A DNA stretch of 35,925 nt, from positions 1 through 35,925 of the forward strand of contig JAAWCD010000104.1 in NCBI GenBank assembly GCA_022793095.1. The letters are read 5' to 3'. Below, one piece after another: positions 23,701 to 29,822 of the stretch. Under the pieces are notes generated by a model. It was given only the letters and a program-made list of their open reading frames with translations. It had not been told where the DNA came from and did not search any database. Origin of the DNA: Oscillospiraceae bacterium. Lineage in GTDB: Bacteria > Bacillota > Clostridia > Oscillospirales > Oscillospiraceae. Each line of letters begins with the position of its first letter. Within the stretch, counting starts at the first letter, position 1. The translations under genes and the position numbers were made by a program.

Positions 23701-26023
23701 TGGCGCGATTCAGGATAAGGAAGGCTATCCCATCCAGTGGCTGGACAACGGGGATTATCTCCTCAGCGAAAACAACGCATTTATTTACTCCTGTCTGACG
23801 CAGCTGCGTAACCCGGATGGAACCTACCGCAACGAAGTTTCCGACCTGCCTGAGATGAACCTGAACAGCAACGTCCCCATTCCCTACCATCCAATCGACT
23901 TTGAACGGCTCCTGCCTGGCTGGACATTTACCATGGTGAAGCCCAGCGGCGAGCTGCCCACCCTGGAGCTGGACCAGTCCCTGCTGGATCTGGATGTTGG
24001 CAAGACCGGCACGGTCGAGGCCATCATCACCAACGCGGAAGGCGGCATCGTGACATGGAGCAGTTCCAACGAAGCCGTAGCTGCCGTTCAGAACGGCGTC
24101 GTGACCGCGGCAGCCTCCGGCCGTGCCGCCGTCACTGCCACACTGACTGTGAACGGGATCGTCCGCACTGCCGCGCTGGAGGTGGTGGTACAGGACGGTG
24201 AGACCATCGTTCTGCCCAGCATCTACGCGGATGGGATGACCCAGACAGAGGAATCCCTCTACCCCAAGCTCACCGGCGAACTGGCGGATGGTTTCTATGT
24301 CATCCGTGATCCCAACCCCGGTGACGGGAAAAACGCCCGTGCCATGCACAGCGCCAAGGGGGATACAAAAACCAACCAGTGCGGGTGCGCGGCAAGCAAT
24401 GACATGGTGGCCCTCGGCTCCTGCGGCAACGCCCACCTGTGGCGCTTCACCCGCCAGGAAGACGGCACCTATACCATCGAATCTGCCGCAAATCCCGGAA
24501 AGTTCCTGACCAACACCGCCAGCGGCGGCCAGCTCGCGCTCAGTGAGACTGCCACCCGCTTTACCATTACAGGCGGCAATGGAAGCTACCAGATTACGGT
24601 AGGCAGCACGTCCCTCAGCTGTAAACCCGGCTGGGAAATGACCGCGGGCGGGAAGAGTCTGGAGCTCTACCAGCAGCATACCACCTACACCTGTACCGCC
24701 AGTACTGCTGGTCTGGAGCGGCTGATGGATGTGGCACGGGAGGCCGGTATTGAAATCCCCGCATCCTGCGACGCTGCCCTGGAACTCCAGAAGGTCTACA
24801 GCAGCACCGACAAAACCGAGGCCGAGACCTTGGCAAACGCGGCGCAGGCCCAGATTGACGCGGCTGCCAAGGAGCTGTACGCGCTTCTGCGCGCCCCCAA
24901 GGAGCCGGTTGAGCCCAACCCGCCGGAGCCTCCTGTTGTCGAGCGCTACACCATCACCTATGTGGTGGACGGCGTAACGGCCGCCACCCAGACCTATGAG
25001 GCCGGCGCGGTTATCAGGCCCGCCGCCGCGTCCGGACGGCCTGGATATACCTTCCGGTGGAGCGGCCTGCCCACAACGATGCCGGAGACGGACATTATCG
25101 TGACTGGCGTCTACACAGCCATCCTCTACACCGTCACCTTCACCTACAACGGCAGCAGCACCGAGGTGATCTGCACCTATGGTGAGATACCCGCTGCCCC
25201 CGCGGTTCCGTCCTACACCAGCGGCAATTACCGCTATTACTTCAGCGGCTGGGACCATGAGATTGCGGCTGTGACCGAGGATACCGTCTATAACGCCCTG
25301 TACAGCCGCACCTATACCGGCGCGGACTACGACTACGATGATGATTATGACTATGTTCCCAGCAGGCCGGGCGGATCCGGCACCACCAATGTCCCTGATA
25401 ACCCTGTCCCCGGTGTAGAGACTCCCGAGGAGGTGGAAATCATCGACGGGGATGTTCCTCTGGCGGACATGGTACTCCCGTTCGCGGACGTGAAGAGTAC
25501 CGACTGGTATCGGGATGCTGTCGCCTACGTCCACAGTAAGGGGATGATGAATGGCACAACAGAGACGGACTTTGCCCCCCAGACCAGCCTCAGCCGTGGC
25601 ATGATCGTCACCATCCTGCACCGCCTGGAGAATACCCCTGTTGCTGAAGCCGTGGCGTTCGTGGATGTACCGGCTGACAAGTACTACGCTGAGGCCGTGG
25701 CCTGGGCGCACCAGAACGGTGTCGTCACCGGTGTGTCCGCCACCCACTTCCTGCCGGAGCAGGATGCCAGCCGGGAGCAGCTGGCTGTGATCCTGTACCG
25801 CTACGCCCAGCTGAAGGGCTATGACACAACTGCCCGCGCCAATCTGTCCGGCTTCACGGACGCACCCAGCGTCAGCGGCTACGCCGTGGAGGCCATGCAG
25901 TGGGCTGTGGCCGTAGGCCTGATTAAGGGCAAGACCGAAACCACCTTGGTTCCCAGCGGGAGCGCGACCCGCGCTGAGGTGGCTGCCATCCTGATGCGTT
26001 TCTGCGAGAATGTTGTCAAATAA
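17780..26023 (+). CDS. Giant SLH-anchored sialidase with SGNH (sialate esterase-like) domain
   Basis: The protein has 2747 residues. In order: signal peptide (1-27); acidic linker; three lectin- or trefoil-like modules (about 110-207, 237-391, 402-524), most ending in YYIWY; a degenerate SGNH domain (about 584-791). Next is an SGNH hydrolase (about 885-1080) with GDSITHG (Ser907), GTND (973-976) and NNLHPG (His1069). Then an Ig-like domain, two more modules (about 1200-1370, 1394-1534), and a GH33-type sialidase (about 1551-2050) with YFRIP (Arg1564), Asp-boxes at 1601, 1859 and 1911, ESQIVVLPNGDL (Glu1883) and GRGTVIEAGDHERIIFPLYDN. The end holds BIG2 (2058-2138), another module (2165-2304), a helical stretch, InlB-type repeats, an Asp/Tyr linker and three SLH repeats (2567-2747). 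It likely de-O-acetylates and releases sialic acid from host glycans. Confidence 0.88.
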   Translation: MKKKWTRLMALFLSVCMVLSLSSGALALGVEELSETEKTDTLLVPDQGAEDTLQEEQDEITQALTPEPSSDSTADFQLNTEEETGMPEENDSDVPEEDELSWLPVSFQTTEEEPSETAIYLACGEDGWTTAEAPCGLWFYWTEGDDLLYCAIDGETYEPVEAFAYELSEGVCTILNEDEAEERYYAAGAEENGAYYIWYEIVTEEDEVTEDEEATGNNEAAPIQDGSVYTPEDAESDGLTVHYLSWTPQNNGGWYTSTIVDSVHLYEEGGTNLANSIDAGSKYAIAYTAGNTRKYMYAPFQQTSATAQADYTENFSLFTFELVDSGFANAYVIHSVKDTSLYLTGEACTYTAGGNTYHQLRLANQGTTFYTNAVDADSENGSYYIWYTTEPEVPPTEPWNPANTYKAQLGNNSNFSGEVVSLENALYTFASSGNGYQISATVPGEDATVYLNIGGNFGNTKAPSIPNKSTAAVVSIDNGAGVGFFYLRDTSSLHFPGANGAIHWNRCTNPCGAAHNIALFYPLGEGDTSSEEIPGYVRLTAIDDIQDEGKYLLAATAGNEWYVLYPSSNTNTTEPYSHIAKVVPPDAESFNVLGGDIAQMFDDSTDNTWVFTGGADVEGGFEQTRGQRNFVGQFEEYIRWTNTANANNGADPTRQRYTINVATASQDLAEVVGSWDSLVTPCNPRAVAYMMQSGDSEADLNVFIDKALALRNDTGFAVIQTLNGEGNETVDSVVDTYSSDPGYTRIVVVKHTLDSPMLTGSGHYELGRQLAEATFGSSANYPCAQGVDNFEEAEQPDVYSSSAPEVSFAGGNMTIRNTGGFVYELRLDAGITVSGSAVDEAAVSGLPEGEAYTLVVRSADGRTQYRTTYGTAGGNTANGPALTSRQEEIAGLVSSEEPLTWLFMGDSITHGALWTKGYDSVPQTFDKYLDFLGRNQDVVINTAVSGATAGSTLRTIEHRLEQYTPDVVAIMLGTNDAANSYSDGGSYEANLEAIISAVRAKNPDAVIVLRSPTGHWTGSNVVPYCETMKRVAEAHGLIYVDQYTETQEALDTYSSWIKGSQLFYGNNLHPGALGQLAMAKMFIKAIGLWDEDTPIANLDYVATTPETSTVVPEVTWTTAEDGTATLALASMAGYGQTTLSATKDGQTWSVTAKAGKTAELPVPGGVYTVNVTAVSTSAAKTVTFAAQTVDTAEKSPEQPTGPIEFTRSLEAAIADPATKVRYLSFGGSWTASDSAYEVKLYQGSDGTLDTDGVDVGNYVIFAPVVTDGRMPRFMHYSTDKTNQCQHTANTVPETVSTSDLDHLFTFAPDGKGGCTIRTVRTAASTVYLSTTASGSQLAFVSEPVSFNVTLANNDGSYYIWWEEEAEEVLVPGAPPQLPLLYNEAYQRSSGPLEEGVYAIVATTTDTDTNRRARIMHPLMNGSTPKLDQWQIEEGETIDGAAIRITKEEHSLLVEQSGGGYTFQVLGGSAKGKYLSGGAGTLTLSDTPTSFTAEAVEGGGYYLRWSSGSTSYCVGWNDSWCAQTENYRVNLYKGIPAEPDLAETGFSGTSTEGPLVRGDTNSYFRIPSLITLNNGWIVASSDIRWRGTGDNPSNIDTIVSISKDDGATWDWEVVNYFADHATTSSNPSSTAFIDPSFVQSEKDGTVWMIVDATPAYGGLMSGNRMLPSSHPANSGFDERGRVLVGYIPDVTTDTYHPERGQYSYDYRVDLHAASDVTAENTKGDVVTLYPICYEINETPTNYYADAFANVYYDYGGSRGIEPVLVQQMGSNKLIHSNLFYLQSEWKVPCTFYLMVRSAKIGADGLVWNDPCFIDVKNPGERFTGVCPGRGTVIEAGDHERIIFPLYDNATGNELASVTYSDDGGQTWQRGARAAQLNGTGKSSESQIVVLPNGDLRMFSRNTINYIGYTDSSDNGQTWGKYQKDNELYSQNPGNGCMVSFINVEGYLVAPDNTVYENLIMASYPRVQRHEGIIRIGAIQDKEGYPIQWLDNGDYLLSENNAFIYSCLTQLRNPDGTYRNEVSDLPEMNLNSNVPIPYHPIDFERLLPGWTFTMVKPSGELPTLELDQSLLDLDVGKTGTVEAIITNAEGGIVTWSSSNEAVAAVQNGVVTAAASGRAAVTATLTVNGIVRTAALEVVVQDGETIVLPSIYADGMTQTEESLYPKLTGELADGFYVIRDPNPGDGKNARAMHSAKGDTKTNQCGCAASNDMVALGSCGNAHLWRFTRQEDGTYTIESAANPGKFLTNTASGGQLALSETATRFTITGGNGSYQITVGSTSLSCKPGWEMTAGGKSLELYQQHTTYTCTASTAGLERLMDVAREAGIEIPASCDAALELQKVYSSTDKTEAETLANAAQAQIDAAAKELYALLRAPKEPVEPNPPEPPVVERYTITYVVDGVTAATQTYEAGAVIRPAAASGRPGYTFRWSGLPTTMPETDIIVTGVYTAILYTVTFTYNGSSTEVICTYGEIPAAPAVPSYTSGNYRYYFSGWDHEIAAVTEDTVYNALYSRTYTGADYDYDDDYDYVPSRPGGSGTTNVPDNPVPGVETPEEVEIIDGDVPLADMVLPFADVKSTDWYRDAVAYVHSKGMMNGTTETDFAPQTSLSRGMIVTILHRLENTPVAEAVAFVDVPADKYYAEAVAWAHQNGVVTGVSATHFLPEQDASREQLAVILYRYAQLKGYDTTARANLSGFTDAPSVSGYAVEAMQWAVAVGLIKGKTETTLVPSGSATRAEVAAILMRFCENVVK
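17961..18000. repeat. Two chained perfect hairpins inside the sialidase CDS
   Basis: CTCAGGCG-CTAA-CGCCTGAG (17961-17980) and GCCGTCGAGT-G-ACTCGACGGC (17980-18000) share one base, like the chain at 10823-10917. The frame stays open through them (residues about 61-74) within a low-complexity acidic linker. Confidence 0.7.
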
Positions 26024-26077
26024 GCAAAACAGAGCGGGCGCAGCGGCTTGACGAATAGGCCTCCGGGCTCCGATAGC

Positions 26078-26120
26078 CAAAGGTCCCCCATCCGGTTTGA
26101 AACCAGATGGGGGACCTTTG
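26078..26120 (+). terminator. Terminator of the sialidase gene
   Basis: A long stem (CAAAGGTCCCCCATC with its complement, inner GGTTT/AACC) lies 55 bp after the stop. The T-run is short (TTTGTGTT). Confidence 0.7.
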
Positions 26121-26160
26121 TGTTCAGCAGAATTCTTTGCGTAGAATGGGACAGATTTAG

Positions 26161-26327
26161 TTAGAGCCTATCCCAGAATTCGGCGTGTGCAGATTGCGCC
26201 GTCAGATTTTCTGTCAAGGGAAGCCAAAATCCCCAGCAATCCTTTGTGGACTGCCGGGGATTTTGGTGAAGTATGGCGGAAAAGATGCAAGCAAGATGCG
26301 TGCGAATCAGTTTGAGATAGGATCTTA
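26161..26327 (-). mobile_element. MITE-like repeat, copy A
   Basis: About 167 bp with terminal inverted repeats (TTAGAGCCTATC and GATAGGATCTTA) and an internal stem around CCAAAATCCCC and GGGGATTTTGG. It matches copy B (28803-28970) in inverted orientation with about 19 mismatches by eye. Its right end supplies the TAA stop of the zinc-ribbon protein gene. It has no coding capacity. Confidence 0.75.
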
Positions 26328-26714
26328 GGTTTTTTCCTGAAAAATCGTGCCGCAACGGCGGCAGGTGATGGAGATTTTCCCTTTTCCTCGGGGCACGCGC
26401 AGCTGGGCGCCGCAACTGGGACATTTGAAATAGCGGTGCTCCCGGTCCCGGGCCATGTTCCGCTTCTGGCGGAGCCAGGACAGCCAGGGCCCTGCCCATT
26501 TCATAAACTTCACATTCTCCAGCCTCCGGCGCTCCTGATTGCGGGAAAGCATGCGAAAGATGCCGAACAGCCACAGCACATCCGCCGCCAGGCGAAACAG
26601 GGTCAGACGGGACAGCGCCCCGGTCAGGGAACACAGCATGCCGGCCACCAGGAGAAACAGGGAAAGCTGGTCGGCGCCATACCGTCCGTACATCATTCGG
26701 CGAAGCCAGTTCAT
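26325..26714 (-). CDS. Zinc-ribbon membrane protein
   Basis: The protein has 129 residues from ATG 26714 (MNWLRRMMYGRYG), with AAGGAG 9 nt upstream. The frame runs to 26762, but those codons lie in the structured leader. Two hydrophobic segments (about residues 16-34 and 38-52) are followed by a basic region. A C-terminal zinc ribbon, CPSCGAQLRVPRGKGKISITCRRCG, spans about residues 98-122. Its stop codon lies in the end of repeat copy A, so the original C-terminus may have been altered. It has its own strong promoter and a structured 120-nt leader. Function unknown. Confidence 0.85.
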   Translation of the reverse strand: MNWLRRMMYGRYGADQLSLFLLVAGMLCSLTGALSRLTLFRLAADVLWLFGIFRMLSRNQERRRLENVKFMKWAGPWLSWLRQKRNMARDREHRYFKCPSCGAQLRVPRGKGKISITCRRCGTIFQEKT

Positions 26715-26836
26715 GGATTCACGCTCCTTGCGGTAAGTCCGGAAAGTCCGGGCATGAAACATAGCGGCCAGAGACCGTTACCGGTGCTGGCAGCACAACC
26801 GGCGTCCCGGCCAGAGGCCTAACGCCGTTTTTTGTT
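26715..26836 (-). ncRNA. Structured 5' leader, possible cis-regulatory RNA
   Basis: Between the promoter and the zinc-ribbon protein start, the minus strand holds several stems. These are GGCGT/ACGCC around GGCC/GGCC, GTGCT/AGCAC, CCGG/CCGG with an ACTTT loop, and a long-range CGGTAA/TTACCG pair whose 3' arm is next to the AAGGAG site. It matches no riboswitch I recognise. Confidence 0.45.
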
Positions 26837-26842
26837 CTTCTT

Positions 26843-26871
26843 ATCATACCGCATCCGAGCCGTTCCGTCAA
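26843..26871 (-). promoter_or_regulatory. Sigma-A promoter of the zinc-ribbon protein gene
   Basis: On the minus strand, TTGACG and TATGAT are 17 bp apart. Confidence 0.75.
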
Positions 26872-26932
26872 TGGAACGGAGCGGGTCAACCTGTAAACAA
26901 ACTGTAAATCCTCCCCTCAGACGCCCGAAAAA

Positions 26933-26962
26933 CAGCCCCGTCAGGCTTGCCTGACGGGGCTG
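26933..26962 (-). terminator. Terminator of argS
   Basis: CAGCCCCGTCAGG-CTTG-complement is a 13-bp perfect stem. TTTTT follows on the minus strand, 28 bp after the argS stop. Confidence 0.88.
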
Positions 26963-26989
26963 CGATTACGAATCGTGGAGGCGTGTTCC

Positions 26990-28744
26990 TCACATCTTGA
27001 CCGGTGCGGAGACACCCAGCAGGCCCAGGCCGTTTTCCAGCACAGCGCGGACTGTGTCCACCAGCTTCAGGCGGGCCTTGAGCACCGGCTCCGCTTCGCC
27101 CAGCAACCGGCACTCATTGTAAAACCGGTGGAAATCGCCCGCCAGCGACACCAGATAGCGGTTGACCCGGGAGGGATCGTAGTCCCGTGCGGCCAGCCGG
27201 ATTTCCTCCGGGTACTGGGACAGGGCCTTCACAAGGGCCTGTTCCTCCGCTGTGGAGAACACTGAGGCGTCCACCTCTCCAGCGGCGGGGAGGTGGTTCC
27301 CCTCGCCCAGCACCCGTTCCACCAGGGTGCAGATGCGGGCGTGGGCGTACTGCACATAGTACACGGGATTTTCTGAGTCCTCCCGTACCGCCAGCCCCAG
27401 GTCAAAGTCCAGGGGGCTGGTGGAGGTCCGGGAATTGAAGAAATACCGGGCTGCGTCCACGCTGATTTCATCCAGCAGGTCGTGGAGGGCAATGGCTTTG
27501 CCGGTGCGCTTGGACATCCGAACCGGCTTGCCGTCCTGCAGCAGGTTCACCAGCTGCATCAGCACAATCACCAGCCGGTGTGACCCATCCAGCCCCAGAC
27601 CGTCCAGCGCCGCCTGAAGCCGGGCCACATGGCCGTGGTGGTCTGCGCCCCAGACGTTGATTACCTTGTCAAAGCCCCGTTTCTCAAACTTGTTCCGGTG
27701 ATAGGCGATATCCGCCGCGAAATAGGTGTAAAACCCGTTGGCCCTGCGGAGCACATCGTCCTTCAAGTCCAGCTTGTCCACCTGCTCCTGAGTTTTGCCC
27801 TCGTCCAGGTACTTTTTCTTCAGCAGCCCGGTGGTGTTCAGCCACAGGGCCCCGTCCTTCTCGTAGGTCCAGCCCCGATCGGCCAGCAGCGCCACCGTCT
27901 CCGCCACGTAGCCGGAGTTGTGCAGCTCCGACTCGAAAAACCACTGGTCGTACTCAATGCCGTACCGCTTCAAATCAGCCTTCATTTTCGGGATGTTGAC
28001 TTCCAGGCCATATTCCGCCATAGCCGTCAGCCACGCCGCCTCCGACGTGTCCTCGCCGGGCCAGCTGTCCCCGGTCCGGGCCAGAAAGCCCTGGGCCAGC
28101 TCCCGAATGTCCTCCCCTTGATAGCCGTCCTCCGGGAAGGGGTAGTTCTCCTCCCCCAGGGTCAGCTGCATGCAGCGGGCATAGATGGACCGGGCAAACT
28201 TGTCAATCTGATTGCCCGCGTCGTTGACGTAGAACTCTTTCCAGGTCTCACAGCCAGCCCGGCTCAGCACATTGGCCAGGGTGTCCCCCAGCACGCCGCC
28301 CCGGGCGTTGCCCATGTGCATGGGACCGGTGGGGTTGGCGGAGACAAATTCCACCATGACCTTCCGGCTCTGTCCTTCGCCGCAGCTGCCGTAGCGGGGG
28401 CCTTCCGCCTCAATCTCCGCCAGCACCTGGCCGTACCAGCGGCTGGACAGCCGGAAGTTCAAAAAGCCGGGGCCCGCAATTTCTACGGCGCTGAAATAGC
28501 TCCCCTCCAAATCCATGTGATCCACCAGAGCCTGGGCAATGGCACGGGGAGCCATGTGCAGGGCTTTCGCCCCCGCCATGGCAAAGGAGGAGGCATAATC
28601 GCCGTTCCTCACGTCTTTGGGAATCTCAATGGTTCCCTGAATGGCCTGGCCGGGCGCCAGCACACCGGCCTGAGCCGCCTTTTCATAGGCGCCTTGGGTC
28701 AGAGCCGCAATCTGATCCTTGGCGGCCTGAATCATATTAGACAT
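26990..28744 (-). CDS. argS: Arginyl-tRNA synthetase
   Basis: The 584-residue length is usual for ArgS. It charges tRNA-Arg with arginine in the cytoplasm. The class I signatures are FVSANPTGPMHMGNARGGVLGD (His143 region) and RMSKRTGKAI (residues 409-418). WGADHHGHVARLQAALDGLG and the C-terminal DALR-type anticodon domain (about 450-584) are also clear. The start has AGAGGAGA upstream. It lies downstream of a DUF1934 gene, an order also found in B. subtilis (ywiB-argS), but here the two genes are separated by repeat copy B. No T-box leader is seen. Confidence 0.97.
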   Translation of the reverse strand: MSNMIQAAKDQIAALTQGAYEKAAQAGVLAPGQAIQGTIEIPKDVRNGDYASSFAMAGAKALHMAPRAIAQALVDHMDLEGSYFSAVEIAGPGFLNFRLSSRWYGQVLAEIEAEGPRYGSCGEGQSRKVMVEFVSANPTGPMHMGNARGGVLGDTLANVLSRAGCETWKEFYVNDAGNQIDKFARSIYARCMQLTLGEENYPFPEDGYQGEDIRELAQGFLARTGDSWPGEDTSEAAWLTAMAEYGLEVNIPKMKADLKRYGIEYDQWFFESELHNSGYVAETVALLADRGWTYEKDGALWLNTTGLLKKKYLDEGKTQEQVDKLDLKDDVLRRANGFYTYFAADIAYHRNKFEKRGFDKVINVWGADHHGHVARLQAALDGLGLDGSHRLVIVLMQLVNLLQDGKPVRMSKRTGKAIALHDLLDEISVDAARYFFNSRTSTSPLDFDLGLAVREDSENPVYYVQYAHARICTLVERVLGEGNHLPAAGEVDASVFSTAEEQALVKALSQYPEEIRLAARDYDPSRVNRYLVSLAGDFHRFYNECRLLGEAEPVLKARLKLVDTVRAVLENGLGLLGVSAPVKM

Positions 28745-28802
28745 AGCAACGCTCTCCTCTGGTAATTGTATCTATATCTTATCGACAGATTCCCAGAATT
28801 TA

Positions 28803-28970
28803 TTAAGAGCCTATCTCAAACTTATTCGCACGCATCTTGCCTGCATCGTTTCCGCCATGCTTCCCCAAAATCCCCGGCAATCCACAAAGGATTGCCTGCG
28901 GGTTTGGTTTCCCTTGGCGGAAAATCTGACGGCGCAATCTGCGTGCGCCGGATTCTGGGATAGGCTCTAA
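28803..28970 (+). mobile_element. MITE-like repeat, copy B
   Basis: The inverted partner of 26161-26327, with ends TTAAGAGCCTATCTCA and TGGGATAGGCTCTAA. It lies between the DUF1934 gene and argS, which form an operon in related genomes. Confidence 0.75.
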
Positions 28971-28989
28971 GCCCTTCCGCGCAAACAGC

Positions 28990-29024
28990 TTAAAGTTCTT
29001 TTGGCTTCCTTGAAGAAAAAGAAG
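28990..29024. repeat. AT-rich hairpin repeat, copy 4
   Basis: TTAAAGTTCTTTTGGC is followed by a short hairpin (CTTC/GAAG) just beyond the DUF1934 stop. The second half is diverged. Confidence 0.6.
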
Positions 29025-29033
29025 CGGAAACTG

Positions 29034-29468
29034 TTACGACACCGGGCCGCGGGGACGGACCGTCACATGAAAGGAGTTTTCACCTGCCAGCGAGTGGTCC
29101 AGCTCGATGAGATAGGACACCTCAATCTCGCCCCCCGCGTCGCTCAGGTCGTGGTGAACCCTTGTGGCCGCTACCGCAATCTCCATCGACCCATAGGGCG
29201 TGTCATATAGCGAAAAATGCCGGAGCCGCTCCTCAAACACCATCTGAGAACAGACCGCGCCGGTTCGCTCCAGCGTGATGCGCTTCCCCGCCACCTGAAA
29301 GGTGGTCGTCGTTCCCTCCAGACCGGTGAGCTCGCTTTCCCGGTAGGAAAGACGCCAGCCCTGATCCTCCCGGCTCAATGTCCCCTCCGTCATCAGCTCA
29401 ACCTGGTCGGAATCGCTGCCCTGGTAGTCCTGCATCCCTCGGATGGAAATGATTACATCTTTTGTCAT
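29034..29468 (-). CDS. DUF1934 (YwiB-like) beta-barrel protein
   Basis: The protein has 144 residues. It starts MTKDVIISIRGMQDYQGSDSDQVELMTEG and has the family features KRITLERTG and the calycin-like strand SYLIELDHSLAGENSFHVTVR. The start has GAGGGAC upstream and overlaps the end of a 9-codon mini-ORF. DUF1934 proteins are small cytoplasmic proteins of unknown function found next to argS. That neighbourhood is kept here, which supports the call. Confidence 0.88.
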   Translation of the reverse strand: MTKDVIISIRGMQDYQGSDSDQVELMTEGTLSREDQGWRLSYRESELTGLEGTTTTFQVAGKRITLERTGAVCSQMVFEERLRHFSLYDTPYGSMEIAVAATRVHHDLSDAGGEIEVSYLIELDHSLAGENSFHVTVRPRGPVS

Positions 29469-29494
29469 GACAGTCCCTCATTTCTCATCGTCAT
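29465..29494 (-). CDS. Possible 9-residue mini-ORF coupled to DUF1934
   Basis: AAGGAG-CATAAA-ATG opens a frame MTMRNEGLS. Its TGA overlaps the DUF1934 ATG (ATGA). It may promote translational coupling, or may be fortuitous. Confidence 0.3.
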   Translation of the reverse strand: MTMRNEGLS

Positions 29495-29519
29495 TTTATG
29501 CTCCTTCAAAAGGCAGTCC

Positions 29520-29548
29520 ATTATACCATGTCAGTTTTGGTTTGTCTA
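29520..29548 (-). promoter_or_regulatory. Sigma-A promoter of the DUF1934-argS unit
   Basis: On the minus strand, TAGACA and TATAAT are 17 bp apart, with an extended TGG before the -10. Confidence 0.75.
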
Positions 29549-29822
29549 CACAAACCGGTGTGAGATCTTCAATTCAACGCATATGACAGTTCCTGCGGTG
29601 CTTTCCTCAGCTTCGCGCCTTCAAATTCCTGAAACTACCTGGCTGAAATGCAGTTCATTCAGAGAGCAAAAACGGAATTTTTCTCATTGTCAGGTTTCTT
29701 AAGAAATTTTTCTGGAAATCATAAAGGAAATGAGCGTGCGCTCTTAATCAGCGCTGGGTAAACTGTCAATCATCCAGAACCATTCTTTTTCCGGCTTTCT
29801 AAGAAAAGAAGGAGATGATTTG
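29549..29822. other. Intergenic stretch before the ATPase gene
   Basis: No supported gene or clear promoter. TTTCTTAAGAAA (29695-29706) is a perfect 12-bp palindrome and could be a regulatory site. Confidence 0.45.

Noticed and set aside
20453-26080. 1875-codon open frame on the minus strand opposite the sialidase
   Set aside because: Low-complexity shadow frame; the plus strand encodes recognisable SGNH, sialidase and SLH domains.
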